64,000 nucleotides of DNA from an uncultured Fulvivirga sp. (GCA_947500555.1 CANMSE010000001.1:558001-622000); one strand, 5' to 3'; shown: positions 1 to 8,579, numbered from the stretch's first letter. The notes: generated by a model not told the origin, from the letters alone. Numbers and translations are program-made.

Positions 1-2
1 TT

Positions 3-962
3 GAAGCGGACTTTGAATATGGGATTTACGACTGCACCAGCGATAAAATGGTCTATGGAAATTATGTTTCCTATGATAAAAACAAAGAGGTCAGTGAGCC
101 CCATGGATTACCAAAGTGGGATAATCAGAGCTATTATTTTGGAGTCCAATTTCCCAACAAAGCTTCAATAATCACTGACAGAATGAGTATTTGGATATTC
201 TCCTCTTCAGTATTGATTTTAGTAATCATTTTTTTCTCATATGCCATATTTGTCGTTCTACGACAAAGGCGATTGTCTGAAATACAAAAAGATTTTATCA
301 ATAATATGACCCATGAGTTCAAAACGCCCATCTCAACAATAGCCTTAAGTGCCGAAGTGCTTCAAGACCCCAATATTGTCCATCAACCTGATAGGTTAAA
401 GAGTTACGCATCGGTTATTAAAAAGGAGAATATCCGACTAAAAAAACAAGTCGAACGTGTTTTGCAAATGGCTGGGATGGATAAAGAAGACATTGTTCTT
501 AAAAAAGAGAGTACTAGCCTCCATCAACTAATCGAAGACGCTGTCATTGGAATTAAAACAGGAATGGCTAAAAATGGAGACTGGATTGAGCTTCAACTAG
601 ATGCTTCAAATGACCACCTATTCATTGACAAATTGCATGTATCTAATGTGATATATAACCTAGTAGATAACGCCATTAAGTATTGTAAAGACACTCCAAA
701 AATTCACATTATCACTTACAACGAAGATGATAAACTATGGATTTCTGTGAAGGACAATGGACTTGGAATCAGCCACGAGGATCAAAAAAGAGTTTTCGAC
801 AAGTTTTTTAGAGTTCATACCGGAAATAGACACGATGTTAAAGGGTTTGGATTGGGACTGAGCTATGTCCGACAAATAATTAAGGCACACAAAGGAACGA
901 TATCGGTAAACAGTACAATAGGAAAAGGGAGTGAATTTAAATTTTACCTTTTAAATGAGTAA
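3..962 (+). CDS. Membrane sensor histidine kinase (RprX-like), 5' end outside the window
   Basis: Partial gene: the frame is open from the first bases of the window, so the N-terminus (first membrane helix and most of the sensor domain) is missing. What remains is the end of a sensor region, one membrane helix (about nt 183-260), a HisKA domain with the phospho-acceptor His in MTHEFKTP (codon 312-314), and a HATPase_c domain with N box LVDNAIKY, G1 box DNGLGI and the G2 region RVHTGNRHDVKGFGLGLSY. It autophosphorylates at the inner membrane and should pass phosphate to the regulator that follows, whose ATG overlaps its last codons by 8 nt. The C-terminal half is closely similar to the kinase at 5490-7031, so the two are paralogues. 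The family call is firm; the stimulus cannot be read from the sequence. Confidence 0.93.
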   Translation, partial: EADFEYGIYDCTSDKMVYGNYVSYDKNKEVSEPHGLPKWDNQSYYFGVQFPNKASIITDRMSIWIFSSSVLILVIIFFSYAIFVVLRQRRLSEIQKDFINNMTHEFKTPISTIALSAEVLQDPNIVHQPDRLKSYASVIKKENIRLKKQVERVLQMAGMDKEDIVLKKESTSLHQLIEDAVIGIKTGMAKNGDWIELQLDASNDHLFIDKLHVSNVIYNLVDNAIKYCKDTPKIHIITYNEDDKLWISVKDNGLGISHEDQKRVFDKFFRVHTGNRHDVKGFGLGLSYVRQIIKAHKGTISVNSTIGKGSEFKFYLLNE

Positions 963-1638
963 AGCAACAATTCTTTTAGTTGAAGATGACGAAAACCTCT
1001 CTTTCGTTATTCAGGATAATCTTAGGCTCGAAGACTATGAAGTAATCCATTGTGCGACAGGCACAGAGGGGCTCGAAGTTTTTAATGAAAATAAGGTGGA
1101 CTTATGCCTTTTAGATGTAATGCTTCCAAAAATGGATGGCTTCTCACTCGGGAAAGAAATTAGGAAAGAAAATTCAGATATTCCTATACTTTATCTCACA
1201 GCTAAGTCAATGCAAGAAGATAAACTTGAAGGATTTAAAAGTGGTGGAGATGACTATATTACCAAGCCCTTCAGTATAGAAGAACTGATTTTTAGAATTG
1301 AGGTATTCCTGAAAAGAAAAGTTACTAATCCGGGTAATAACCAACTCTTCACACTTGGCAGTTACTCATTCAATTATGCTGAGTTATGCCTAAAACTAGA
1401 TAATGAGGAAAAGCAATTGACTCAAAAAGAAGCTGATATTCTAAGATATTTTTGTCTTCATAAAAGTAGAGTAATCAAACGTGAAGAAATCTTGAAAGAA
1501 GTATGGGGTGATGATGACTATTTTCTCGGAAGAAGTCTTGATGTATTCATTTCAAAACTTCGTAAGTATCTTGCTGGTGATACTGCAATTCAAATTAAAA
1601 ATATCCATGGTGTAGGTTTTAGCTTTAGTGACAGCTAG
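955..1638 (+). CDS. OmpR-family response regulator (RprY-like)
   Basis: A 227-residue DNA-binding response regulator. The receiver domain (about 1-120) has the acidic pair EDDEN, the phosphorylation Asp54 in LLDVMLP and the switch Lys in YITKPF. A winged-helix Trans_reg_C domain (about 130-225) follows, with the typical SLDVFISKLRKYL recognition region. It is translationally coupled to the upstream kinase (8-nt overlap), so the two form a cognate pair. The domain order and motifs are the same as in the second regulator at 7021-7710. Target genes are unknown. Confidence 0.95.
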   Translation: MSKATILLVEDDENLSFVIQDNLRLEDYEVIHCATGTEGLEVFNENKVDLCLLDVMLPKMDGFSLGKEIRKENSDIPILYLTAKSMQEDKLEGFKSGGDDYITKPFSIEELIFRIEVFLKRKVTNPGNNQLFTLGSYSFNYAELCLKLDNEEKQLTQKEADILRYFCLHKSRVIKREEILKEVWGDDDYFLGRSLDVFISKLRKYLAGDTAIQIKNIHGVGFSFSDS

Positions 1639-1699
1639 TTATTAACATTAGCTCCAATCCTAAACTTTTACTTAACTTACGTTCAAAAAAATACGAAGT

Positions 1700-2098
1700 A
1701 TGAAACTCGAAACAATAACTCCCAACCTGATGGTTGAAGATGTACGACAAACAATCAATTATTATCATGGTGTGCTAGGCTTTAAAACAGTAGATACAGT
1801 GCCAACAGAAAGTGATGTGCTTGACTGGGCAAGGTTAAAAAAAGGAGATGTTGAAATCATGTTACAAAGTGAAGACAGTCTCAAAAAAGATTTGCCGGAA
1901 ATCAGAAAAGAAGATATTGGCGGTGGTTGCACTCTATTCATCACAATGGTCGGAGTGAATGACTATTATGATTACCTATATACATCTGCTGATGTAGTGG
2001 ATCAAATAAAAGATACCTTTTATGGCATGCGAGAATTTACCATCAGAGATGTTAATGGCTACTATCTAACTTTTGCCGAGCCAATCAAAAAAGATTAA
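1700..2098 (+). CDS. VOC-family (glyoxalase/bleomycin-resistance fold) protein
   Basis: A 132-residue single-domain protein of the vicinal oxygen chelate superfamily. It begins with the usual first beta-alpha-beta unit (ITPNLMVEDVRQTINYY, then VLGFK) and ends with the common DVNGYYLTFAEP strand. Members are metal-dependent lyases, isomerases, dioxygenases or drug-binding proteins, and short VOC proteins of this kind are rarely assigned a substrate. It follows the response regulator by 61 nt on the same strand and is followed by a perfect 39-bp hairpin, so it may be the last gene of that transcript. No specific reaction is claimed. Confidence 0.85.
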   Translation: MKLETITPNLMVEDVRQTINYYHGVLGFKTVDTVPTESDVLDWARLKKGDVEIMLQSEDSLKKDLPEIRKEDIGGGCTLFITMVGVNDYYDYLYTSADVVDQIKDTFYGMREFTIRDVNGYYLTFAEPIKKD

Positions 2099-2107
2099 TT
2101 ACTAATA

Positions 2108-2146
2108 ATATTCTAAATTACTAATAATATTAGTAATTTAGAATAT
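2108..2146. promoter_or_regulatory. Perfect 39-bp palindrome abutting the radical SAM start codon
   Basis: Two perfectly complementary 18-nt arms (left arm begins ATATTCTAAATTACTAAT) are separated by only AAT. The right arm runs into the first two bases of the ATG at 2145-2147. It is almost pure A/T and has no T-tract after it, so it is a poor intrinsic terminator. Its position suits an operator, or an RNA hairpin that occludes the start codon. Confidence 0.6.
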
Positions 2147-3200
2147 GAATGAACTACTCAAAGGCCGGGGAGCCCAAACCAGCGTATCTAATGATTTCTT
2201 ATCAGAGGAGGTAGTCACTGAGCATATAGAAGGTCTTGATGAGGAGTTACTCATAGAAAAACCAAAAACTTCACTTTTCTATGAGTCTCCAAATAAAGTG
2301 GTAAATAAAGTCACCAGTCCTGATGTAGGGATGGAATATTCCTTAAACCCCTATCAAGGATGTGAACATGGTTGTATTTACTGTTATGCAAGAAAAACCC
2401 ATGAATACTGGGGGTTTAATCTAGGGCTTGATTTCGAAACAAAAATAGTAGTTAAGAATAATGCTCCTTCTTTACTTGAAAAGCATTTGTTGCAAGCTTC
2501 GTGGAAAGTAAAACCTATTGTACTTTCAGGCAATACAGATTGTTATCAGCCGACTGAGAAGAAATTAAAAATTACCAGAGCCTTACTAGAAGTATTTGCC
2601 AAGTACCGTCATCCTGTTGGTATAATTACTAAAAACACACTTTTACTTAGAGATATAGCCCTTTTAAGAGACCTGGCTTCCGAGGGGTTGGTAAAAGTCA
2701 TTCTCTCTGTGACCACACTTGATGAAAAGCTAAGGCAAATTATGGAACCCAGAACCGCTTCTATTAGTAAAAAGCTAACTGCCATTGAAAAACTCACTAA
2801 TGTCGGAGTACCTGTCCATATTATGAATGCTCCTATAATACCTTCTATCAATCATCATGAAATCCCCAGAATTATAAAAGCAGTTGCTGACCATGGAGCT
2901 CTTTCTGTAGGGTATACAACGGTGAGGCTTAATGGGAAAATAGCAGACATCTTTGAAGGCTGGCTCAATCGTTTCTTTCCTGAAAGAGCTCAAAAGGTGC
3001 TAAACCAAATTAAAGAACTTCATGGTGGCAAGGTCAATGACAGTGAATTCGGAAGACGAATGCATGGGGATGGAAATATAGCTGAAACTATTCAGCAGCT
3101 TCATCATATGGCAAAAAGACGGTATTTGAGAAACAGACAAAGTCCTGAGTGGAACTTATCTGCTTTTAGAAAAGGCGGAAATTATACGCTTTTCACTTGA
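2145..3200 (+). CDS. PA0069-family radical SAM protein
   Basis: A 351-residue radical SAM enzyme. The 4Fe-4S/SAM motif CxxxCxxC is intact at Cys73, Cys77 and Cys80, inside the family signature SLNPYQGCEHGCIYCYAR. It is followed by VLSGNTDCYQPTE and the C-terminal RMHGDGNIAETI block, which place it in the PA0069/Rv2578c branch (distant relatives of spore photoproduct lyase). The biochemical role of that branch is not established. The start used is the ATG at the foot of the 39-bp palindrome; no Shine-Dalgarno-like sequence is visible, which is normal in Bacteroidota. It stands alone between the VOC protein and MsrA. Confidence 0.9.
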   Translation: MNELLKGRGAQTSVSNDFLSEEVVTEHIEGLDEELLIEKPKTSLFYESPNKVVNKVTSPDVGMEYSLNPYQGCEHGCIYCYARKTHEYWGFNLGLDFETKIVVKNNAPSLLEKHLLQASWKVKPIVLSGNTDCYQPTEKKLKITRALLEVFAKYRHPVGIITKNTLLLRDIALLRDLASEGLVKVILSVTTLDEKLRQIMEPRTASISKKLTAIEKLTNVGVPVHIMNAPIIPSINHHEIPRIIKAVADHGALSVGYTTVRLNGKIADIFEGWLNRFFPERAQKVLNQIKELHGGKVNDSEFGRRMHGDGNIAETIQQLHHMAKRRYLRNRQSPEWNLSAFRKGGNYTLFT

Positions 3201-3273
3201 ATGTCTTTTGGCTGTCATCTTATTCGCAACATTCTAACCCTTCTTCTAGTTAAGTAAGGGAAATAATTATGCT

Positions 3274-3933
3274 ATGAAAACTTATAATTTGACCTTACTT
3301 TTATTGATTAGTTTCTTTACCCTATGCTGTGGTGAAAAACCAACTCAGGAAGTAATCCAAGAAACATCAATACGTAAGGAACAACAAGAGCGGCTCGACA
3401 CGGCCTATTTTGCCAGTGGTTGCTTTTGGTGTACTGAAGCGGTTTTTGAAAGAGTAAATGGAGTGGTGGATGTAGTATCTGGGTATGCTGGCGGTGAACG
3501 CCCCAATCCTACTTACAGACAGGTAAGTGCGGGTATCACTAACTATGCAGAAGCTGTACGAATTGCCTATGATCCAGAACTAATTACTTACAAGCAATTG
3601 ATAGAGTTTTTCTATGCAAGTCATGACCCAACCCAATTGAATAGGCAAGGTCCCGATGTCGGACGTCAATATAGGTCTGAGATTTATTTCAAAACTGAAG
3701 AAGAAAAAAATCTGGCTACAGCTCGTAAGAAGTATTTAGATGAGTCAGGAAAGTATGACTCCAAAATTGAGACGCTAATTACACCTTACACCAATTTTTA
3801 TGTAGCGGAAGAATACCACCAGAATTATTATGAACTACATCCCAAACAACCATACGTCTATTCAGTATCCAGGCCTAAAGTGGAGAAGTTTGTAAAGGAG
3901 TATAAAGAATTTTTGAAAGAGAAATATAAGTAA
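3274..3933 (+). CDS. msrA: Peptide methionine-S-sulfoxide reductase MsrA, exported lipoprotein form
   Basis: Reduces methionine-S-sulfoxide in oxidised proteins. The catalytic Cys50 lies in the family signature GCFWC (Cys50/Cys53), and the conserved GYAGG, the YxxVSxGxTxYAEAV-like block and the C-terminal YHQNYYELHP segment are all present. Residues 1-19 form a lipoprotein-type signal (hydrophobic LLLLISFFTLCC, then GEK), so the enzyme is probably anchored in the cell envelope and repairs envelope proteins. At 219 residues it is the usual MsrA length plus an N-terminal extension of about 40. It converges on lysA with a 1-nt gap. Confidence 0.95.
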   Translation: MKTYNLTLLLLISFFTLCCGEKPTQEVIQETSIRKEQQERLDTAYFASGCFWCTEAVFERVNGVVDVVSGYAGGERPNPTYRQVSAGITNYAEAVRIAYDPELITYKQLIEFFYASHDPTQLNRQGPDVGRQYRSEIYFKTEEEKNLATARKKYLDESGKYDSKIETLITPYTNFYVAEEYHQNYYELHPKQPYVYSVSRPKVEKFVKEYKEFLKEKYK

Positions 3934-3934
3934 C

Positions 3935-5167
3935 CTAAATTTTCACTTCTACCTGCCCTCTAAGCAGGTCTTCCATAGTTTCTCGCTCCCTGATTAAGTG
4001 AGCTTTTCCTTCATAAACCATAACTTCTGCCGGACGGAAGCGTGAATTATAATTGGAAGCCATAGAATAACCATATGCTCCGGCATTTTTGATCATCATA
4101 ATATCACCTTCCCTTACCTCCGTAAGTTTCCTGTCCCAACCAAAAGTATCAGTCTCACATATATACCCCACTATGGTGTATACTCTTTGTGTACCCTTTG
4201 TATTTGATATATTTACGATCTCATGATAAGCATCATACATCATGGGTCTTAGGAGGTGATTCATTCCAGAATCGACACCAACAAAAACCGTAGCAGGTGT
4301 AGTTTTGACAACATTGGCCTTGGTAAGAAAAAATCCAGCTTCACTTACAAGGTACTTCCCTGGCTCGAACCACATTTCTAGTTTGCGTCCATAGCTCTCA
4401 CAAAATGAATCAAATGCTTTCCCAAGCTTTATTCCCAAATCATATACATTGGTAGTGATATCGTTTTCCTTGTATCCTACCTTGAACCCACTACCAAAAT
4501 CAATAAACTCTAAATCAGGGAAATCTCTAGCCACACCAAAAAGTATCTCAGCGACTTTCAAAAATACTTCTGCATCCAGAATATCAGACCCTGTGTGCAT
4601 ATGAAGGCCTGTTACCTTAAGGCCTGTAGTATTTACCACTCTAACCAAATGTGGTAACTGATAAATTGAAATGCCAAATTTAGAATCCACGTGACCGGTT
4701 GAAATTTTTGTGTTACCCCCCGCCATGATATGAGGATTTAATCTAATGCAACAAGGTACAGTGTTGTGGTATTTATGTCCGAATTGCTCAAGTATAGATA
4801 TGTTATCAATATTGATCATCAATCCTAGCTCTACACCCTCAACAATCTCATCAAAGGAAACACAGTTTGGAGTAAATAGTATTTCATGGGGTTTGAAGCC
4901 CGCCTGTAATGCTAATTGTGCTTCTTGGATTGAAACCACGTCTACACCAGCACCATGCTTTTTGATAAGTTTTAAAATGGAAATGTTTGTTAATGACTTA
5001 GCTGCATACTTAATCTTAAGTTTTTGATTTGAAAAAGCATTTTTAAGTGCACTAAGCTGAGCGACTATCTTGTCTGCATCGTAAACATACACTGGTGTAC
5101 CAAATTGTGCGGCTATTTTAGCCAAATTCAATCCTTGGACAGTATACTGACCATTTTTAATTTCCAT
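3935..5167 (-). CDS. lysA: Diaminopimelate decarboxylase
   Basis: A 410-residue fold-type III PLP enzyme converting meso-diaminopimelate to lysine. Lys57 in KYAAKSLTN is the expected PLP Schiff-base lysine. LHMHTGSDI matches the HIGSQ-like loop, DFGSGFKVGY is the phosphate-binding Gly-rich loop, WFEPGKYLV is the EPGR-like motif, and ICETDTFGWDR is the CETGD-like active-site segment donated across the dimer. Bacteroidota LysA proteins commonly show K(A/S)LTN rather than KAN. It is a single-gene unit, divergent from the downstream kinase operon, with a plausible TAnnTTTG promoter just upstream. Confidence 0.93.
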   Translation of the reverse strand: MEIKNGQYTVQGLNLAKIAAQFGTPVYVYDADKIVAQLSALKNAFSNQKLKIKYAAKSLTNISILKLIKKHGAGVDVVSIQEAQLALQAGFKPHEILFTPNCVSFDEIVEGVELGLMINIDNISILEQFGHKYHNTVPCCIRLNPHIMAGGNTKISTGHVDSKFGISIYQLPHLVRVVNTTGLKVTGLHMHTGSDILDAEVFLKVAEILFGVARDFPDLEFIDFGSGFKVGYKENDITTNVYDLGIKLGKAFDSFCESYGRKLEMWFEPGKYLVSEAGFFLTKANVVKTTPATVFVGVDSGMNHLLRPMMYDAYHEIVNISNTKGTQRVYTIVGYICETDTFGWDRKLTEVREGDIMMIKNAGAYGYSMASNYNSRFRPAEVMVYEGKAHLIRERETMEDLLRGQVEVKI

Positions 5168-5188
5168 TATCCTTTCATTTTACAAGGC

Positions 5189-5216
5189 CAAAGATATAAA
5201 AAACACCAATGCCAAA
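5189..5216 (-). promoter_or_regulatory. Candidate Bacteroidota-type promoter of lysA
   Basis: On the minus strand a -7 box TATCTTTG (5189-5196) fits TAnnTTTG exactly. A TTTG (5213-5216) lies 16 nt upstream as the -33 element, slightly closer than the usual spacing. It would give a leader of about 15-20 nt before the lysA ATG. Confidence 0.45.
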
Positions 5217-5283
5217 GTGAAAAGTTAATACTTCTAAGAGTCTCCTCTTTTTGTAATTTAAGATAAATAAAATCCTCATAGCC

Positions 5284-5426
5284 ATGAAAAAGATATTTAG
5301 CCTAGTTCTATTTTTCTCTATTACGCTTTTTACTTCTTGTTCTGAAAGAAAAAAAATGGACAGATAACTGGCGTTGATGGAATGACCGGCTGCTGGAATA
5401 GCAACTTTGAAGAAGTATATTGCTAG
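5284..5426 (+). pseudogene. Small (47-residue) lipoprotein split by a frameshift in an A8 tract
   Basis: From ATG 5284 the frame encodes a textbook lipoprotein signal (MKKIFSLVLFFSITLFTSC, SER next) but stops after 27 codons, just past a run of eight A (5349-5356). Adding one A joins it to an open frame that continues sensibly (NGQITGVDGMTGCW and on) to a TAG at 5424-5426, giving 47 residues. The stretch lies alone between lysA and the second kinase. It could be a decayed gene, a phase-variable homopolymer, programmed slippage, or an assembly error. No family is recognised. Confidence 0.55.
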
Positions 5427-5489
5427 CTGATTAAGTTAAAAATTGTTAATCTAAATTCATTATTCTTCCAATAAGGTAGTTTTGCTATC

Positions 5490-7031
5490 ATGAAGAGATC
5501 GATGATTTTCGTGATCATAGCTCTAATGGGTATAGCATTGATAGGCCTGTCTACCTTTCAGGTTTATTGGATAAATAACGCCATAGAACTTAACAAAAAA
5601 GCGTTTAATGAAAACGTCATGGCTTCTCTGAGACAAGTCGTTGATAACCTCGAGCGCAAAGAGGTCGCACATTTTGCCACTCAAAGCCTTTCTGTATTCA
5701 ACATTAAGTCGGAAAAAGAGAATCTAAAGTTCATTTATCGGGAAGAAAGAAAAAAGAGTGATGGCAGTACTGAAATAACTATTGACCACGATAGCCTTCC
5801 AGTAGCGGAAAAGCACCTTAAACGTATTGATGCTGTAAACGTTCTCGATCCCATAACTTCAGTAAAACCTCCAAGAATGCCTCCTAAAATGGGAGTTGTC
5901 GTTGATTCTAATTCCATACAAGGTGATGTGTATTTAAAAAGCCATATGGTCAATGTGATTATTGAACAACTTATTGATCCAATTTCAATTCATGAACGCA
6001 TCAACCATCAAACACTTGATTCTCTTATCTCTACTACTTTAAGTAATAATGGCATTGATACTAAATATGAGTTTGCCGTATGGGACTCAAACGAAGATTT
6101 GGTAGTAACTACCAATGCTGTTAACAATACATCAGAGATCAAACAATCTGATCTCAGAGCTGCTCTTTTTCCGAGTGATATAGTTTCTGGGACAAACTAT
6201 CTCATGCTCAATTTTCCTGATAAAACATCTTATCTCTATCAGCAGATATCCACTACACTATTAGCTTCTGTAATCTTCATACTTATTATTGTCAGCTGCT
6301 TCAGCTATGCCATTTATATCATCCTTCGCCAAAAAAAACTGTCCGAAATGAAGAATGATTTCATAAATAACATGACCCATGAATTCAAAACACCAATAGC
6401 TACGGTAGGTCTGGCGGTAGAAGCTCTTGGTGAAGCTCAAATACGTCAAAATGAGTCTACATTGCTACGATATGTTGGAATGATTGGTGAAGAAAACAAT
6501 CGACTCTCAACGCAGGTGGAGAAAGTTTTGCAGTCGGCCATCTTAGATAAAGAGACATTTGAAATGAAAAACGAGCGACTATCCATACACGCTCTTATCG
6601 CTTCAGCAATAGAAAAATCTGCTATTCCTATAGAAAATAGAAACGGAATAATTAAAAAGAAATTAGCCGCAAAAAATGATCTCATTCGAGGTGATAAACA
6701 TCATTTGACCAATGTTCTCTTGAATATCATTGATAACGCCATAAAATATTCTGTAGACGTACCTTCAATAACCATTGGTACCATCAATCTCACTAGCCAC
6801 ATTGAAATCAGAATTAGCGACAAAGGGATAGGAATGGCCAAAGAAGCATTAAAAAATGTCTTTGATAAATTCTATAGAGTGCATACTGGAAATAGGCATG
6901 ATGTCAAGGGGTTTGGATTAGGGCTTAGTTATGTAAAGACAATCATTGAGAAACATTCTGGAACTGTGAATGTAGAATCTGAGCTGAATAAAGGCAGCAC
7001 ATTTAAAATAATTTTACCTAATGAAGGATAA
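5490..7031 (+). CDS. Membrane sensor histidine kinase (RprX-like), full length
   Basis: A 513-residue kinase. A membrane helix lies at about 5-28, followed by a periplasmic sensor region (about 30-250) with no recognised domain and a second helix at about 253-280. The HisKA domain has the phospho-acceptor His297 in MTHEFKTP, and the HATPase_c domain has N box NIIDNAIKYS, G1 box DKGIGM and RVHTGNRHDVKGFGLGLSY. The C-terminal half closely resembles the kinase at the left edge of the window, while the sensor half cannot be compared because that copy is truncated. It overlaps the next gene by 11 nt. The two pairs are probably an ancient duplication now separated by unrelated genes. Confidence 0.95.
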   Translation: MKRSMIFVIIALMGIALIGLSTFQVYWINNAIELNKKAFNENVMASLRQVVDNLERKEVAHFATQSLSVFNIKSEKENLKFIYREERKKSDGSTEITIDHDSLPVAEKHLKRIDAVNVLDPITSVKPPRMPPKMGVVVDSNSIQGDVYLKSHMVNVIIEQLIDPISIHERINHQTLDSLISTTLSNNGIDTKYEFAVWDSNEDLVVTTNAVNNTSEIKQSDLRAALFPSDIVSGTNYLMLNFPDKTSYLYQQISTTLLASVIFILIIVSCFSYAIYIILRQKKLSEMKNDFINNMTHEFKTPIATVGLAVEALGEAQIRQNESTLLRYVGMIGEENNRLSTQVEKVLQSAILDKETFEMKNERLSIHALIASAIEKSAIPIENRNGIIKKKLAAKNDLIRGDKHHLTNVLLNIIDNAIKYSVDVPSITIGTINLTSHIEIRISDKGIGMAKEALKNVFDKFYRVHTGNRHDVKGFGLGLSYVKTIIEKHSGTVNVESELNKGSTFKIILPNEG

Positions 7032-7710
7032 GCTTAAAGTAATGCTGGTTGAAGATGATGAAAATCTTGGGCAAATTCTCAAAGAATATCTCGAGCTAAA
7101 AGGTTTTGACGTACATCGTTTACGTGATGGTGAAGAAGGCCTCAATGATTTTTCCAGAGGTAAGTATGATTTGTGCTTATTAGATGTAATGATGCCCAAA
7201 AAAGATGGTTTCGAACTTGGGAAAGAAATCAAGTCTATCGATGCTACAGTGCCGATGATCTACTTAACCGCTAAATCACTTAGGGAAGATGCAATTCAGG
7301 GACTCACAATAGGTGCAGATGATTATATCACTAAACCTTTTAGTATGGAAGAACTATTACTTCGAATAAAAGCCATATTAAAGAGAACTGGCCCGGACCA
7401 AAGTTCTATTGATGAACCGAAATCATTGGGACAGCTATTTTTTGACCCCATTAAGAGAACATTATCATCAGGGGAATTTGAGCAATCATTAACTACAAAA
7501 GAAAACGCACTCTTAAAGCTGTTGGTAGCCCATAAGAATAAAGTGTTGACCCGTAAAATAGCCTTAAAACAAATCTGGGGAGATGATAGCTATTTTAACG
7601 CACGAAGTATGGATGTCTACATTACTAAGCTTCGTAAGTACCTAAAAGCTGACCCTAGCTTAAAAATTATAACCATACATGGTGAAGGCTTTAAGCTTGT
7701 AAAAGTCTGA
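7021..7710 (+). CDS. OmpR-family response regulator (RprY-like), second copy
   Basis: A 229-residue regulator with receiver motifs VEDDEN, phospho-acceptor Asp55 in LLDVMMP and switch Lys in YITKPF, followed by a Trans_reg_C winged helix ending in SMDVYITKLRKYLK and the IHGEGFKL hairpin. It starts inside the end of its cognate kinase gene (11-nt overlap), which implies coupled translation. It is clearly paralogous to the regulator at 955-1638, so crosstalk between the two pairs is possible. Confidence 0.95.
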   Translation: MKDKLKVMLVEDDENLGQILKEYLELKGFDVHRLRDGEEGLNDFSRGKYDLCLLDVMMPKKDGFELGKEIKSIDATVPMIYLTAKSLREDAIQGLTIGADDYITKPFSMEELLLRIKAILKRTGPDQSSIDEPKSLGQLFFDPIKRTLSSGEFEQSLTTKENALLKLLVAHKNKVLTRKIALKQIWGDDSYFNARSMDVYITKLRKYLKADPSLKIITIHGEGFKLVKV

Positions 7711-7850
7711 ATATTTTAGTACTTTACTTTTTCCCCTTAGGAGTAACTGGTACTGTGCTGTAGAAACTTCCTTCGGTAAATTTTTTAATAATTGCCTGTT
7801 AATCAGTTAGTTGATTGATTAAAACTGCGGGCTTTAAACTATTGAAATCC

Positions 7851-8579
7851 ATGATTCAAATTATTCCTTCCATTGCTGTTATAGACGGTAAAGTTATCAG
7901 GCTTCAGCAAGGTGACTTTAAGAAGGAAAAGGTATATGATCAGACACCTATAGATTTGGCCAAATCATTTGAGGACCATGGGATAGAGGTCGTTCATTTG
8001 GTAGATTTAGATGGAGCCCGAAGGGGACGGCCTGTTAACTACCATATTTTGGAGGCAATTGCAGGGTACACTAATCTCAAAGTTGATTTTACCGGGGGTA
8101 TAAATACTGATGGTGACATATCTAAAGCCTATGAGTATGGCGCCAGTTATATTACAGCTGCCAGTATTGCTGTGAGTAGAAAGGAGTTATTTGCTTCATG
8201 GATCATTTCTTACGGCCGCGAAAAAATAACTTTAGGGGCAGATGCTTTAGAAGGTAAAATCTCTATTCGGGGATGGCAAAAGCAGACCGAAGTTGATTTG
8301 TTCGAGCATATTGACTACTTCTACAGTAGAGGTCTTAAGTATGTTAAGACGACAGATATTTCAAAAGATGGAGTTATGAAAGGGCCTGGGTTCGATTTGT
8401 ATCAACAAATGATGGACAAGTTCCCTGATATATGCGTACTGGCAAGTGGTGGGGTACGAAATATAGATGACATTGAACGGCTAAATGATATGGGTGTTTT
8501 CGCAGTTATTTTCGGAAAGGCATTTTATGAAGGCCGAATAAAACTTAAAGAATTGGAAAAATTCTTGGTCAAGGTTTAA
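7851..8579 (+). CDS. Divergent HisA-like (beta/alpha)8 barrel protein lacking the catalytic PAID aspartate
   Basis: A 242-residue protein homologous to HisA, the histidine-pathway isomerase of the ProFAR-to-PRFAR step: DGKVIRLQQGD, HLVDLDGARRGRPVN, GGIN, TTDISKDGVMKGPG and ASGGV all match the family. At the N-terminus, however, the family's PAID reads PSIA, so the Asp that acts as one of the two catalytic acid/base groups is Ala. The GGGIR loop is TGGIN. The second catalytic Asp (in LGADALEGK) and the TDIS(R/K)DG loop are kept. ATG 7851 is preferred over a TTG at 7815 because the conserved strand starts there. No other his gene is in the window. It is either a repurposed paralogue or a HisA with altered chemistry. 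Confidence 0.8.
   Translation: MIQIIPSIAVIDGKVIRLQQGDFKKEKVYDQTPIDLAKSFEDHGIEVVHLVDLDGARRGRPVNYHILEAIAGYTNLKVDFTGGINTDGDISKAYEYGASYITAASIAVSRKELFASWIISYGREKITLGADALEGKISIRGWQKQTEVDLFEHIDYFYSRGLKYVKTTDISKDGVMKGPGFDLYQQMMDKFPDICVLASGGVRNIDDIERLNDMGVFAVIFGKAFYEGRIKLKELEKFLVKV

Noticed and set aside
4746..5027. Open frame of 93 codons on the plus strand within lysA
   Set aside because: It is the antisense shadow of a well-supported enzyme gene, with no recognisable protein features.
5477..5484. TAGTTTTG, a match to TAnnTTTG before the kinase gene at 5490
   Set aside because: It lies 6 nt before the start codon, so transcription would begin at or inside the ATG, and no -33 TTG is at a proper distance.
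7711..7800. Minus-strand short open stretch (reads about QAIIKKFTEGSFYSTVPV then TPKGKK) resembling the end of a protein
   Set aside because: Only about 24 codons between two stops with no start; it could be a gene remnant but is too short to support.
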